Assembly (NCBI GenBank): GCA_900313515.1
Contig: OMRK01000165.1
Coordinates: forward strand, 1 to 32,168
Length of the DNA stretch: 32,168 nt
Reading direction: 5' to 3'
Source of the DNA: an uncultured bacterium
GTDB taxonomy: Bacteria > Vulcanimicrobiota > Xenobia > Xenobiales > Xenobiaceae
The notes beneath the pieces were generated by a model. That model made no database searches and was not told the origin of the DNA. It saw only the letters and a program-made list of their open reading frames with translations. Position numbers and translations under genes: made by a program. The number at the start of each line of letters is the position of its first letter. Position 1 is the stretch's first letter. Positions 17,362 through 25,593 of this stretch are shown one piece after another.

Positions 17362-19356
17362 ATGGCCGGGGTATCGCTCTTTCAGAAGTGGCGTTCACAG
17401 AATTTTGAAGATCTGGTTGGTCAGGAAATAGTGGTGCAAACCCTGCGCAATGCCCTGACTCTGGGCAAACCGGCCAGCGCCTACCTTTTCTGCGGCCCTC
17501 GAGGCACTGGCAAAACTAGCACCGCCCGTATTCTGGCCAAAGCCCTAAACTGCGTCAATGGGCCCACTCCTACTCCTTGCGGCGTCTGCCCAGCCTGCAA
17601 AAGCATTGCCAGTGGTTCCTGTCTGGATGTTCTGGAAATTGACGCCGCCTCTCATACCCAAGTCGATAAAATCCGCGAGTTCATCATAGATAAGGTGCAG
17701 TTTGCCCCAGCCCAGGTGCGCTATAAAGTATACATTATCGACGAGGTACACAAGCTATCGGCCGCATCCTTCAACGCTCTCTTGAAAACTTTGGAGGAGC
17801 CACCGTCCCATGTGGTCTTCATTTTGGCGACTACCGATCCTCAAGAGTTGCTACCAACCATCCTTTCACGTTGCCAGCGCTACGATTTCCAGCGTTTTAC
17901 CGTAAGACAGACAATGGATCGCATAAAGTACATAGCCGAGCAGGAGAAGGTAGAGATAGATGACTTGGGGGCGGAACTGATTGCGCGCTCCTCGGAAGGT
18001 TCTATGCGCGATGCCCTGGTTGGGCTGGAGCAAGCAGTTACCTTCTGCGGTCCAAAAATAAGTGGGGAAGCCATACGAGGCCTTTTGGGACTTGCCGGCT
18101 TGGAAGCGGTGAGTGATCTTGTTTCCAGCTTTATAACCCAAGACAGTGCCAAGGCTCTGTCCATTTTAGATGATTTGGTTAAAAAGGGGCGCGATCTGAA
18201 CAAGCTTACCGGCGAACTCCTAGAGTATCTGCGTCTAATCATGTTGGTCTGTGTCGGAGCAGCCGATGCTGAATTTTTAGGTGTGAGCGATGCTTACTAC
18301 CAAGAGCTGGTGCAAAAGGCCAATATAGTCAAAATTAACACTGTAAACGGCTGGATCAAGAAAATCCTCGACCTACAACGGCGCATTGGCAAGGATGGCT
18401 TCCAGCGCCTGAACTGGGAACTTACCCTAATTGAACTCACAGTGCAGATGGCCCAAGACAGTAGCACGGGGTTAAATGCTCGCGTAGCAGCCTTGGAAGC
18501 CCAGACAACTAGGTTAACAGCCCTGCTGGAACGCCAAGAAGGAGCTATCTCCCCAACCTTCACCAATAACCACGCTGTTTCCAAATCTGCTATGGAAAGT
18601 TCCGACGCCCAGCCAACCTCTTTCCAGCCAGTCCAGTTTGAGGAAGAACCCAAGCGCCGCCATATTTCGGAGTTGTCAACTGCGCCCCACTCCCCCGCCG
18701 CGCAGACAATTCAACAACCCAGCGAACCACCAGCCCCTGCAGTTACGCCTACCGAAGATCTGGGATGGGACGAACCCTCCACCCCTTCGACCTTCCCTAA
18801 AAAGAAGTTACAACAACCAGCTCAATCCAGGCCTATGCCTGGGCAACTCCCTGTTTTGGAACCAGATCAATCAGTTAGTCAACCCGCAGGCAAATCACCT
18901 ACCGGTACTTTGCCCCTCAATGTCTCCTCTGTCCTGCCACTGGCGAGTGAGAATATTCAGGGCGAGCTGATAGCCGGTTCTACCGGGCCAACAAAACAAC
19001 CGCCGAAGAGTTCTAAAACTGCGGAAAAATGGCGTAAATTGCTGGATTATACGCTTGCCAATGCTCCCGATCTGTATCCGTTACTGGAACAGACTACCTG
19101 CCTTTCTATGCTCAAAGGCACCATAAAAATAAAGTACGCCTATTCTCAACAAGAACAATACATGGCGGCTGTTTCCCAACACAAAGACCTAGAAGCCACA
19201 CTATCAACAGCAATGCAGCGCCCTATCAGGCTAGCTTTGAACTTAGAGGCCAACACAGACAAAGATCCCCAAGAAGAATATTCTCACACTGTCAACCTCC
19301 TAATCAACAGCTTTGGGGGGCGAGTTATCAGCACTTACAATAGCCAAGGCAGGTAA
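17362..19356 (+). CDS. dnaX: DNA polymerase III subunits gamma and tau
   Basis: DnaX is the ATPase of the clamp loader. The 664-residue protein has Walker A GPRGTGKT (45-52), the four-cysteine zinc module (C64, C73, C76, C79), Walker B YIIDEVH (124-130), sensor 1 FILATTD (153-159) and the SRC arginine finger at R170. Domain III follows. A Pro/Gln/Ser-rich linker then runs from about 400 to 560, leading to a C-terminal tau-like domain. The ATG at 17362 has AGGAG ten bases upstream; a longer in-frame start (17302) lies inside the structured leader. The usual downstream partners ybaB and recR are absent; a UPF0270 gene follows six bases later. No classical A AAA AAG slip site was found. Confidence 0.97.
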   Translation: MAGVSLFQKWRSQNFEDLVGQEIVVQTLRNALTLGKPASAYLFCGPRGTGKTSTARILAKALNCVNGPTPTPCGVCPACKSIASGSCLDVLEIDAASHTQVDKIREFIIDKVQFAPAQVRYKVYIIDEVHKLSAASFNALLKTLEEPPSHVVFILATTDPQELLPTILSRCQRYDFQRFTVRQTMDRIKYIAEQEKVEIDDLGAELIARSSEGSMRDALVGLEQAVTFCGPKISGEAIRGLLGLAGLEAVSDLVSSFITQDSAKALSILDDLVKKGRDLNKLTGELLEYLRLIMLVCVGAADAEFLGVSDAYYQELVQKANIVKINTVNGWIKKILDLQRRIGKDGFQRLNWELTLIELTVQMAQDSSTGLNARVAALEAQTTRLTALLERQEGAISPTFTNNHAVSKSAMESSDAQPTSFQPVQFEEEPKRRHISELSTAPHSPAAQTIQQPSEPPAPAVTPTEDLGWDEPSTPSTFPKKKLQQPAQSRPMPGQLPVLEPDQSVSQPAGKSPTGTLPLNVSSVLPLASENIQGELIAGSTGPTKQPPKSSKTAEKWRKLLDYTLANAPDLYPLLEQTTCLSMLKGTIKIKYAYSQQEQYMAAVSQHKDLEATLSTAMQRPIRLALNLEANTDKDPQEEYSHTVNLLINSFGGRVISTYNSQGR

Positions 19357-19362
19357 GAGAAA

Positions 19363-19596
19363 ATGGACGATAACGTAGATGAGCGCCTACTGGAAATACC
19401 CTATGAACGCCTAAGCCCTGAGGCCTTGCAAGGCGTTTTGGAGGAATACGCCACCCGTGGCGGCTATGAGTGTACACTCAGTTTAACAAAACGAGTTCAA
19501 ATACTGAGGGAAAAACTGGTGCAAAGGCGGTTGAAGATCTTATTTGATCCTATAGAGCAGAACATAAATATTGTCAAAGCAGATGGTAAGCAGTAG
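19363..19596 (+). CDS. UPF0270 (YheU-like) small protein
   Basis: This 77-residue protein matches the UPF0270/YheU pattern. Visible blocks are IPYERLSPEALQGVLEEYATRGG near the start, SLTKRVQILREKL in the middle, and a closing segment (ILFDPIEQNINIV) like the VLVWSELHETVNI end of YheU. Function is unknown in all members I know of. The family is best known from gammaproteobacteria. The ATG follows the dnaX stop by six bases, with an AGG Shine-Dalgarno overlapping that stop, and the phosphodiesterase gene starts three bases after its own stop. The three genes are therefore probably co-transcribed. Sure of the gene, fairly sure of the family. Confidence 0.7.
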   Translation: MDDNVDERLLEIPYERLSPEALQGVLEEYATRGGYECTLSLTKRVQILREKLVQRRLKILFDPIEQNINIVKADGKQ

Positions 19597-19599
19597 ATT

Positions 19600-20082
19600 A
19601 TGACAAAAGTTGGAGTAATTTCGGATATACATGGTAACCTTACCCAAGAGGTGATTGATCATTTGCAGGCCTGTGAATACATAGTCTGCGCCGGCGACAC
19701 TGAGGATTTACGCCTAATAGAACAGATGCGGGCTCTGGCGCCGCTGACTGTGGTACGTGGCAATTGCGATTGGCGTCCTTGGGCCGAAGAACTGCCTAAA
19801 GACGCCCTTCTACGTGTAGAAGACGTAAACATTTACGTTCTCCACAATCTGCACAATCTATCGTTTGCTCCTGACCCACACAAGATTGACGTTGTGGTGT
19901 ACGGACATACGCACGTATACAAACAGTACTACAGTGAAGACGTACTCTACCTAAACCCAGGTAGCGTGTCTGAGCCTCGTCAAGGTCAATCTCCGCACAT
20001 GTACATTCTAGAGATAGAAGGTAAGAGTATCCACATCCAAGATGTGGATCTGGCCACTTCCAGATCCACCCACTGGTGGTGA
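19600..20082 (+). CDS. YfcE/MJ0936-type metallophosphoesterase
   Basis: This is a 160-residue calcineurin-like phosphodiesterase with all metal-binding motifs: D9xH11 in ISDIHGN, D33 in CAGDTED, N55 in RGNCDW, H82 and GHTH (102-105). The family-typical YLNPGSVSEPR follows. YfcE enzymes hydrolyse phosphodiesters such as bis-p-nitrophenyl phosphate in vitro; the physiological substrate is generally unknown. It is the third gene after dnaX, three bases behind the UPF0270 gene. The final codons form part of a perfect ten-base stem (20044-20069). Confidence 0.9.
   Translation: MTKVGVISDIHGNLTQEVIDHLQACEYIVCAGDTEDLRLIEQMRALAPLTVVRGNCDWRPWAEELPKDALLRVEDVNIYVLHNLHNLSFAPDPHKIDVVVYGHTHVYKQYYSEDVLYLNPGSVSEPRQGQSPHMYILEIEGKSIHIQDVDLATSRSTHWW
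20044..20069. other. Ten-base-pair hairpin at the 3' end of the phosphodiesterase gene
   Basis: GTGGATCTGG (20044-20053) and CCAGATCCAC (20060-20069) are perfect complements around a six-base loop. They lie in the last coding bases of the phosphodiesterase and point into a 46-bp convergent spacer. There is no T tract; it could protect the mRNA 3' end or assist factor-dependent termination for the dnaX operon. Confidence 0.5.
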
Positions 20083-20128
20083 CAACCCATTTACCAGCCC
20101 CTTTCCCCACAGGCTGGTGATTCAGCGA

Positions 20129-20803
20129 CTACTCAATACGCTGCACGATCAGCCTGCGCAGATCTTTTACATACGCTTCTATTTGGGACGGTTCCATATC
20201 TTCAACGCGACCATGGGGAAGGTCTATAGCCACATCCGCAACGGAGATCTTCACCATGCTTACACCCTTTTTAAAGAGACTTATAACCAGTTCGCGTCGA
20301 CCGTCCTCATCCAAGTAGTGCTGCACATCGGCCTGGCGAGTGGAGATAATCTTTAAGTCAGATGCTTGTTCAGCTCCATCCTCTTCGACGTCTCCGCGAG
20401 TCTTTTTACGGTCTTCAATAATGCGACGCTCTTCATCGGTAAGGTTGGGATTCCAAACTTTTGTGGCGGCTTCTTCCTTTTTGAGGCGTTCCCGTTCCTT
20501 CTTCTCATTTATAGCCAAACCAGCTCCCGGGGTAATTTCAGCATTGAACGGTGATCTGTGTTTTACTGTATAAATCACATGGTAATTATCTCTTTTCCAC
20601 AAAAGAAAATTGACAAAACCCTGTATTGTTATGAAATCGCTTTTATACGAACCACTAACTGTAACATCGGTAAAGCGGTTGGAGGCGCTAAACTTGGTCA
20701 AGCCCATCTTATGTTCCAGATCTTCTAGGGGGCCCTTAACCGTAAAATTGGCATAAAGACACACAGCAAAAATAAAGCCTGCAAGCACCACCGCATACAA
20801 CAT
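20129..20803 (-). CDS. Membrane-anchored protein of unknown function
   Basis: I do not recognise this 224-residue protein. It has an N-terminal membrane segment at about 2-20 (LYAVVLAGFIFAVCLYA). A beta-rich stretch with FTDVTVSGSYKSDFITIQGF follows. A highly charged helical segment (about 95-145, ERERLKKEEA and DEERRIIEDRKKTRG) comes next, then a C-terminal domain with VSMVKISVADVAIDLP. No signal-peptidase motif is evident, so it is probably anchored with most of the protein outside. The ATG has only a distant GAGG. It converges on the dnaX operon and lies downstream of the M42 peptidase terminator, so it probably has its own promoter. Confidence 0.65.
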   Translation of the reverse strand: MLYAVVLAGFIFAVCLYANFTVKGPLEDLEHKMGLTKFSASNRFTDVTVSGSYKSDFITIQGFVNFLLWKRDNYHVIYTVKHRSPFNAEITPGAGLAINEKKERERLKKEEAATKVWNPNLTDEERRIIEDRKKTRGDVEEDGAEQASDLKIISTRQADVQHYLDEDGRRELVISLFKKGVSMVKISVADVAIDLPHGRVEDMEPSQIEAYVKDLRRLIVQRIE

Positions 20804-20897
20804 AGTCTCTATTTTAACCTCACTGCACTTTCAAAAATGACACACTGCCTACGCCGCTTCGCAGCCGGAAGCCAAGGGGATCCCGACTGATCCAGGT

Positions 20898-20929
20898 AAA
20901 AAAAACAACCATCGGGTGTTCCACCACGG
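20898..20929 (-). terminator. Terminator after the M42 peptidase gene
   Basis: On the minus strand, CCGT (20926-20929) and GGTG (20922-20925) pair with ATGG (20909-20912) and CACC (20915-20918) across a three-base loop with a two-base bulge. Eight T residues (20898-20905) follow. It lies 16 bases after the peptidase stop. Confidence 0.6.
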
Positions 20930-20944
20930 CATCGTATTTTCCCA

Positions 20945-21994
20945 CTAGGAACCTTCACCTTGAAAACTACGCACAAAAGCCTCGCTTAGCTCCACCGCTG
21001 CTTCCAGGTCGTTAACATCCAAAATCTCGCTAGGTGTGTGCATGTAACGAATAGGAATGGAGAGCACACCCGTCTCGACCTCCGTTCCCTCCAACTGCAT
21101 AATTCCGGCATCGGTGGAGCTTACGGCAGCCGACGGCACCAACTGATACTTGATAGACAATCGGTCGGCTATTTCCGTCAGTTTATCGACAACCTTAGGG
21201 CTGGCAATCGGTCCCCGCACTATTACCGGCCCCTTCCCCAGATAAGCTTCTCCTAAGAGCCGCTTATCTAAGCCGGGTGTATCTATGGCATGGCACACGT
21301 CAAACACTAAAGCAACTACAGGTCTCTTAAATGCCTTTATAGCAGCCTGAGCACCGCGCAACCCAAGTTCTTCCTGAACTGAGGATAGCGCCGTAACCTC
21401 TACAGCACAGAAATCTCTACTTAAGCGCCTAAAGACCTCTGCCACAACGTACATACCAGCCCGATCATCCAAAGCTGGAGCAGCAATGCGTTCCCCGCCG
21501 CGTAACTCCATATATTCGGACAGGTAACTCACCGGATCCCCCGGTCTAACTAGACGTTTGACGCTCTCGGCACTGGCTGCTCCAATATCGCACCATATCT
21601 CGGTAATTTCTGGTGCCCGTGTTCTTTCTTGGCTGTTCTGCATGTGATGTGGCTTAGTGCCTATCACTCCCTCTACAGCTCCATCTTTAGTCTGAATCAA
21701 TACCCTCTGGGAAACAGCTGTCTTCGTGCTATGGCTACCCACTGGCTGTAGGTAAATCAGGCCATCCTCACTTATGTAACGCACTAAAAAGCCTATTTGG
21801 TCAGCATGGCACTCCAGCAAAACTGCTGGTCCCCGCCCGACGTTGATCCTCCCCCATACCGATCCCAAAGCATCAGCCCCAGTATCTTGGGCCCAGGATC
21901 CTATGTATTCCAGAAAAGCTTTCTGCACTTCCCCTTCATAACCGGAGACCCCATGTACAGCTGTCATCTTTTTCAGGAATTCTCTGCCCGACAT
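20945..21994 (-). CDS. M42-family metallo-aminopeptidase (FrvX/CelM type)
   Basis: This 349-residue cytoplasmic dinuclear metallopeptidase removes N-terminal residues from peptides and forms large tetrahedral oligomers in related bacteria. Metal and catalytic motifs are visible: H63xD65 in ECHADQIGF, the bridging Asp in APALDDRAG, the Glu pair in SVQEELGLRGA, the DVCHAID segment, and the final metal-binding His in RYMHTPSE. The usual HMDEIG appears as HADQIG, a mild variation. The ATG has AGGAG nine bases upstream. It is divergent from xseA (209 bp) and ends in a terminator. Related proteins have been annotated as endoglucanase or cellulase, which is probably wrong for this type. Confidence 0.93.
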   Translation of the reverse strand: MSGREFLKKMTAVHGVSGYEGEVQKAFLEYIGSWAQDTGADALGSVWGRINVGRGPAVLLECHADQIGFLVRYISEDGLIYLQPVGSHSTKTAVSQRVLIQTKDGAVEGVIGTKPHHMQNSQERTRAPEITEIWCDIGAASAESVKRLVRPGDPVSYLSEYMELRGGERIAAPALDDRAGMYVVAEVFRRLSRDFCAVEVTALSSVQEELGLRGAQAAIKAFKRPVVALVFDVCHAIDTPGLDKRLLGEAYLGKGPVIVRGPIASPKVVDKLTEIADRLSIKYQLVPSAAVSSTDAGIMQLEGTEVETGVLSIPIRYMHTPSEILDVNDLEAAVELSEAFVRSFQGEGS

Positions 21995-22134
21995 AAACTA
22001 TAACTCCTATATATCCGCCCACCAACACCCCTTTTGATCTTCACGAGAGCTTTTTTCTTATCCTGCCAAAATAAGGTTCAATGATCTCCGCCGTACGAGC
22101 TAAAAAGGCTATTGCTCCCTCCGCAGAGAAGTAG

Positions 22135-22167
22135 AAGCATGTTGTGCACTTTCGACAACAGATGCTT
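22135..22167 (+). other. Bulged hairpin in the xseA leader
   Basis: AAGCATGTTGT (22135-22145) pairs with ACAAC (22155-22159) and ATGCTT (22162-22167), 11 pairs with a two-base bulge and nine-base loop. TTC follows. It stands 36 bases before the xseA start and could act as a weak attenuator or mRNA-stabilising structure. Confidence 0.4.
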
Positions 22168-22203
22168 TTCCCGCAATAATTTTCTTAAAACAAGGAACAG
22201 CTT

Positions 22204-23715
22204 TTGAATAACGATTACTACAACACGGATGATTTTTCAGACTTTTTTTCTGTCTTTCCTAATCAATCTGGATTGTCCAATACAACGAGCAGGCAGAGGT
22301 GTACTGATTTGTACGCAATCTCTGATGATTATGCTCGCCATTGCCAAGCGATACAACCAGGTGGCACGTTAGATTCTCCCCTGCGAGTCAGCCAAGTTAT
22401 AAGGATACTCAACTCCTTATTTAAAAATGAACAAGATCTGCAATTTTGCGTGCGGGGCGAGCTTAGAGAACCTAAACCGTACAGTAGCGGTCACTTTTAT
22501 TTTTCGCTCTACGATGAAGACGGCAGTGTTATAGCGTGTAGCATGTGGAGAAATCGCATCAGGGCCCGCCAAATAGACGTAACTTCCTTCCATGGCGGCG
22601 AAGCCGTGATTGTTTGCGGAAACTTCGGACTTTACAACAAATCAGGAAAACTGAGCCTGGAGGCACACGACCTCGTCCGCTGCGGTCGCGGCACCCTTCT
22701 GGAAGAGCTGGAGCGCCTGCGCCAGCGCCTCCAAGCCGAGGGACTCTTCGATGATTCAATTAAGGTTCCCCTGCCTATTTTTCCAAGAGTAGTTGGTGTG
22801 GCCACCTCCGCCTCAGGACAGGCCATAAAGGATATATGTAAAACCATCAAAGATCGCTGTCCCCACATAAAAATAGTACTAGCTCCATGTCTATGCCAAG
22901 GTGAGAAGGCCGATCTGTCCATAATAAAGGCATTGAGTCTTCTGGAGGCCCGCCCCGATGTGGACTGCATAATAGTGGGTCGCGGCGGCGGTTCCCAAAG
23001 CGATCTGGAACCGTACAATTCGGAGGAATTGGTGCGCTTCATTGCCAAGTGTCGCAAGCCAATCGTTTCTGCCGTAGGCCACGAAGGAGACACCAGCCTG
23101 ACTGACTATGTTGCCGATGTCCGAGCCTCTACTCCAACTCGCGCCGCCGAATTAGTCTCCGCACACACCCGGGCAGAATGCCTAGAAAGCCTGCAACGCC
23201 TAAACAACAGGATTTTTGATTATCTAAGCCGTGATCTCTTTTTCCGCCAAGATTTACTCGAAAAGCTTAGAGAACGACTGCCCCGTATCATCAAAGCCTG
23301 GCTAGATAAGCAATGGACCGACTTAGGACATCTGGAAAGACAGTTGGTACTTCTCAATCCTAAGCATGCTCTGCCAACCAAAGTGGAGAAGCTAAATAGC
23401 ACCCGTGAACGCCTTATCAAGGCCCTAAAATACCTGTTAGAGTTGCACGAGTCAAAGTTAGAAAAAGTTCAAGTCGATCTAGAGCATGCTTATGCAGTCT
23501 ATTTGCACAACCAACAGGAATTACTCAATAAATTGGATTTGAAGCTTGGAGCTTTTTCGCCAGAACATATTTTGGACAGGGGGTATGCTATAGTTACAAC
23601 TGCCGATGGCCGTATTCTGAATAGAATTGTTGAAAATGGCACTCAACTTAGCATCATAATCAAGGCTGGCTGCTTGAAGGCTGAAGTAACCGACAACCGA
23701 CAAAATATTCCCTAG
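22204..23715 (+). CDS. xseA: Exodeoxyribonuclease VII large subunit
   Basis: XseA is the catalytic subunit of exonuclease VII, which degrades single-stranded DNA from both ends. The 503-residue protein has an N-terminal OB fold (VSQVIRILNSLFK, FCVRGELREP, GHFYFSLYDEDGSV) and the core with VGVATSASGQAIKDI, IIVGRGGGSQSDLEPYN, PIVSAVGHEGDTSLTDYVAD and RASTPTRAAEL. A long coiled-coil region and a C-terminal segment (HILDRGYAIVTTADG) follow. An unusual 55-residue polar N-terminal extension (Asp/Tyr/Ser-rich) precedes the OB fold. The start is TTG with AAGGA eight bases upstream. Normally xseB follows directly; here it is about 1.9 kb away behind a membrane-protein gene. Confidence 0.96.
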   Translation: MNNDYYNTDDFSDFFSVFPNQSGLSNTTSRQRCTDLYAISDDYARHCQAIQPGGTLDSPLRVSQVIRILNSLFKNEQDLQFCVRGELREPKPYSSGHFYFSLYDEDGSVIACSMWRNRIRARQIDVTSFHGGEAVIVCGNFGLYNKSGKLSLEAHDLVRCGRGTLLEELERLRQRLQAEGLFDDSIKVPLPIFPRVVGVATSASGQAIKDICKTIKDRCPHIKIVLAPCLCQGEKADLSIIKALSLLEARPDVDCIIVGRGGGSQSDLEPYNSEELVRFIAKCRKPIVSAVGHEGDTSLTDYVADVRASTPTRAAELVSAHTRAECLESLQRLNNRIFDYLSRDLFFRQDLLEKLRERLPRIIKAWLDKQWTDLGHLERQLVLLNPKHALPTKVEKLNSTRERLIKALKYLLELHESKLEKVQVDLEHAYAVYLHNQQELLNKLDLKLGAFSPEHILDRGYAIVTTADGRILNRIVENGTQLSIIIKAGCLKAEVTDNRQNIP

Positions 23716-23802
23716 CCTAGAATACGGTTGCTTCCGAACAAAAACACCGAAACGACCAGACAGCTTTCAAATTTATCGCTTTTCAACTATCATGCACTGG
23801 TC

Positions 23803-23807
23803 GGGAG
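23803..23807 (+). promoter_or_regulatory. Shine-Dalgarno that points to a GTG start at 23816
   Basis: GGGAG lies eight bases before GTG at 23816. An in-frame ATG at 23792 has no ribosome site, so the shorter start is preferred for the GT-C-like gene. Confidence 0.6.
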
Positions 23808-23815
23808 TTAAAGTA

Positions 23816-25387
23816 GTGAAGAAAAAAGTTCTCTATACGATCTATATATTGCTATTGCCAGTTTATGCCTTCTATATCTATTACTGCTTTGCCAGAATAC
23901 CGCTCACTTCTGACATGGCCAACCTTATCTTAGAAGCAGATGACATCCTGCATGGTAATCTATTTTTAAGCGGCTGGTACCTGACCGGTGCAACCTTTCT
24001 CACCACGGAGTTGCTGTATTTCACGATCGGCACGTTAATAAACGGCGTAAACCAGCAAGCCTATATACTGGCAGAGACTCTCATGTTTGTGGCGGCTTTC
24101 AGCTCTGCACTGCTGTTGCTGAAATTTTCATCCAGGTACGAAACCCCACTATGTTATATCCTACTCTTTATATCGTTGACAGCCGTACCTTCCATAGGCT
24201 GGTGCACAATGGCGAAAGTTCATCTTGGCTGGGTAGGCTGGGGATTCTTAGCTCTGTATTTCCTGGCCAAAGCTCATGACCGATTTGCTCAAGGAGAAAC
24301 AAAGCAGCCAAGCAATACTGCCGTACAATTCCTGTTGGCGGCCTCGTTGTTTTTAACTTTAGCTATTACAGGCGATGCTCTAGCAATTTTAACCATAGCA
24401 GTGCCAACACTTATAGTATCAAGTTTAGAACTAATCAAGCAGTTCAATATTACAAGAACTTGGAAATCTACGAACAAATCGAGCCTATATGCCATACTGG
24501 CCACAGTAGTGCCTATAGTGCTGGCTAAACTGATCAATGTGTTATACCTGAAAGCGGGAAAAGCTGATATTACGTACCAAGTTGATGGAGCACTCCATTT
24601 TCTCTCCTACAATGATATAACCAACAGTTTGATAAACTACGCCTTCAACATTTCCACCATATTTAATGCGGATATCCAATATCTGTCGCTGAGCTTATTC
24701 TATGTTATAACTCTTTTGCCGCGTTTAATCATCTTGCTGGTTGCCTTGTATGTCGTTTTCCGCAATGTATTGAGAAGTTTGCTGCTTCGTCTATCTGAGG
24801 ATTACGTTAGTCTAATACTGAGCTGGGGAATTTTCATTGTTTCAAGCGTATGTATCCTGTCTAACTTTAATGCCGGACGATACTATTCCTATGCCCCCTT
24901 TGCTCTCGTCCTTATCCTAGTAAGATACCTCCAAGCAGCTCCGCTACAAATCATCTCCACCAAGTTGTCTAAGCCTATAATTCTGGCAACAGCATGCTTC
25001 TTTATGGCTGCATCTCTATACCCTCCTGTGAGTTTCAGTGCAGCCATAAATCCCAGAACGGAAATGCTTATAAATGTGCTTAAAAATTACAATTTAACTA
25101 GTGGATACGGTTCATATTGGTGTTCTTCAGTTATAACTGCAGCCTCCAACAAGGAAGTAACTGTGCGTTCCATATCAGTCAACAATTCGAAACTAAGCCT
25201 GATGACTTGGTTCTGCAAGAAATCTTGGTATGATGCACCAGCAAATTTCGTAATAACCCACCCGGCCGCCACAACAATGACCGAAAATGACGTGCTAAGA
25301 GATCTGGGTCAACCTCAGGCGATCATACCAGCAGCCGATTTTAAAATTTATGTTTACGATCACGATATTTCTCCCCTGGTGAGATGA
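23816..25387 (+). CDS. Polytopic membrane protein, GT-C glycosyltransferase-like
   Basis: This protein of about 523 residues has some ten to twelve hydrophobic segments. An N-terminal segment (VLYTIYILLLPVYAFYIYY) leads to a first extracytoplasmic loop with LTSDMANLILEADDILHGN, followed by LFLSGWYLTG and FLTTELLYF. Acidic residues after the first membrane helix and this GW...TTEL pattern recall GT-C enzymes, which transfer sugars from polyprenyl-phosphate donors. The C terminus is a soluble domain of about 100 residues. The gene is A+T-richer than its neighbours (line 24661-24720 has 21 G+C of 60; 26101-26160 in ispA has 39 of 60). It splits the usual xseA-xseB pair, so it may be a transferred insertion. 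Donor and acceptor are unknown; a plain transporter-like protein is possible. Confidence 0.6.
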   Translation: MKKKVLYTIYILLLPVYAFYIYYCFARIPLTSDMANLILEADDILHGNLFLSGWYLTGATFLTTELLYFTIGTLINGVNQQAYILAETLMFVAAFSSALLLLKFSSRYETPLCYILLFISLTAVPSIGWCTMAKVHLGWVGWGFLALYFLAKAHDRFAQGETKQPSNTAVQFLLAASLFLTLAITGDALAILTIAVPTLIVSSLELIKQFNITRTWKSTNKSSLYAILATVVPIVLAKLINVLYLKAGKADITYQVDGALHFLSYNDITNSLINYAFNISTIFNADIQYLSLSLFYVITLLPRLIILLVALYVVFRNVLRSLLLRLSEDYVSLILSWGIFIVSSVCILSNFNAGRYYSYAPFALVLILVRYLQAAPLQIISTKLSKPIILATACFFMAASLYPPVSFSAAINPRTEMLINVLKNYNLTSGYGSYWCSSVITAASNKEVTVRSISVNNSKLSLMTWFCKKSWYDAPANFVITHPAATTMTENDVLRDLGQPQAIIPAADFKIYVYDHDISPLVR

Positions 25388-25593
25388 GTTCAAATATGCG
25401 ACCACCATTGTATGCTGTAAGATCCCAACCTTTAGGAAGGGGTATACAAGGCGCGTCCAGTCGAAGTCAGACCTTTTCTTGCAATTATTAGCGTTATTTT
25501 CATAAGGTGATGAAGAAAATGTAAGGCAGGTTCTGCAAGGCGAACCTGGTAACTAGATTTCTCGCATGCGTAATTTTGAAAAGGAGAACCTTA
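25388..25593 (+). other. Structured leader of xseB
   Basis: This 206-base spacer holds two hairpins. The first is TTGTAT (25408-25413) with ATACAA (25444-25449), enclosing CCTT-TAGG-AAGG. The second is CAGGTTC (25527-25533) with GAACCTG (25542-25548). A tiny ORF (ATG AAG AAA ATG TAA, 25510-25524) lies just before the second hairpin, with AAGGTG directly upstream. No longer gene is visible. Confidence 0.4.

Noticed and set aside
18790-18805. Programmed frameshift in dnaX giving gamma
   Set aside because: CCT AAA AAG AAG is A-rich, but the heptamer is T AAA AAG, not a classical X XXY YYZ slip site, and no strong stimulatory stem was recognised.
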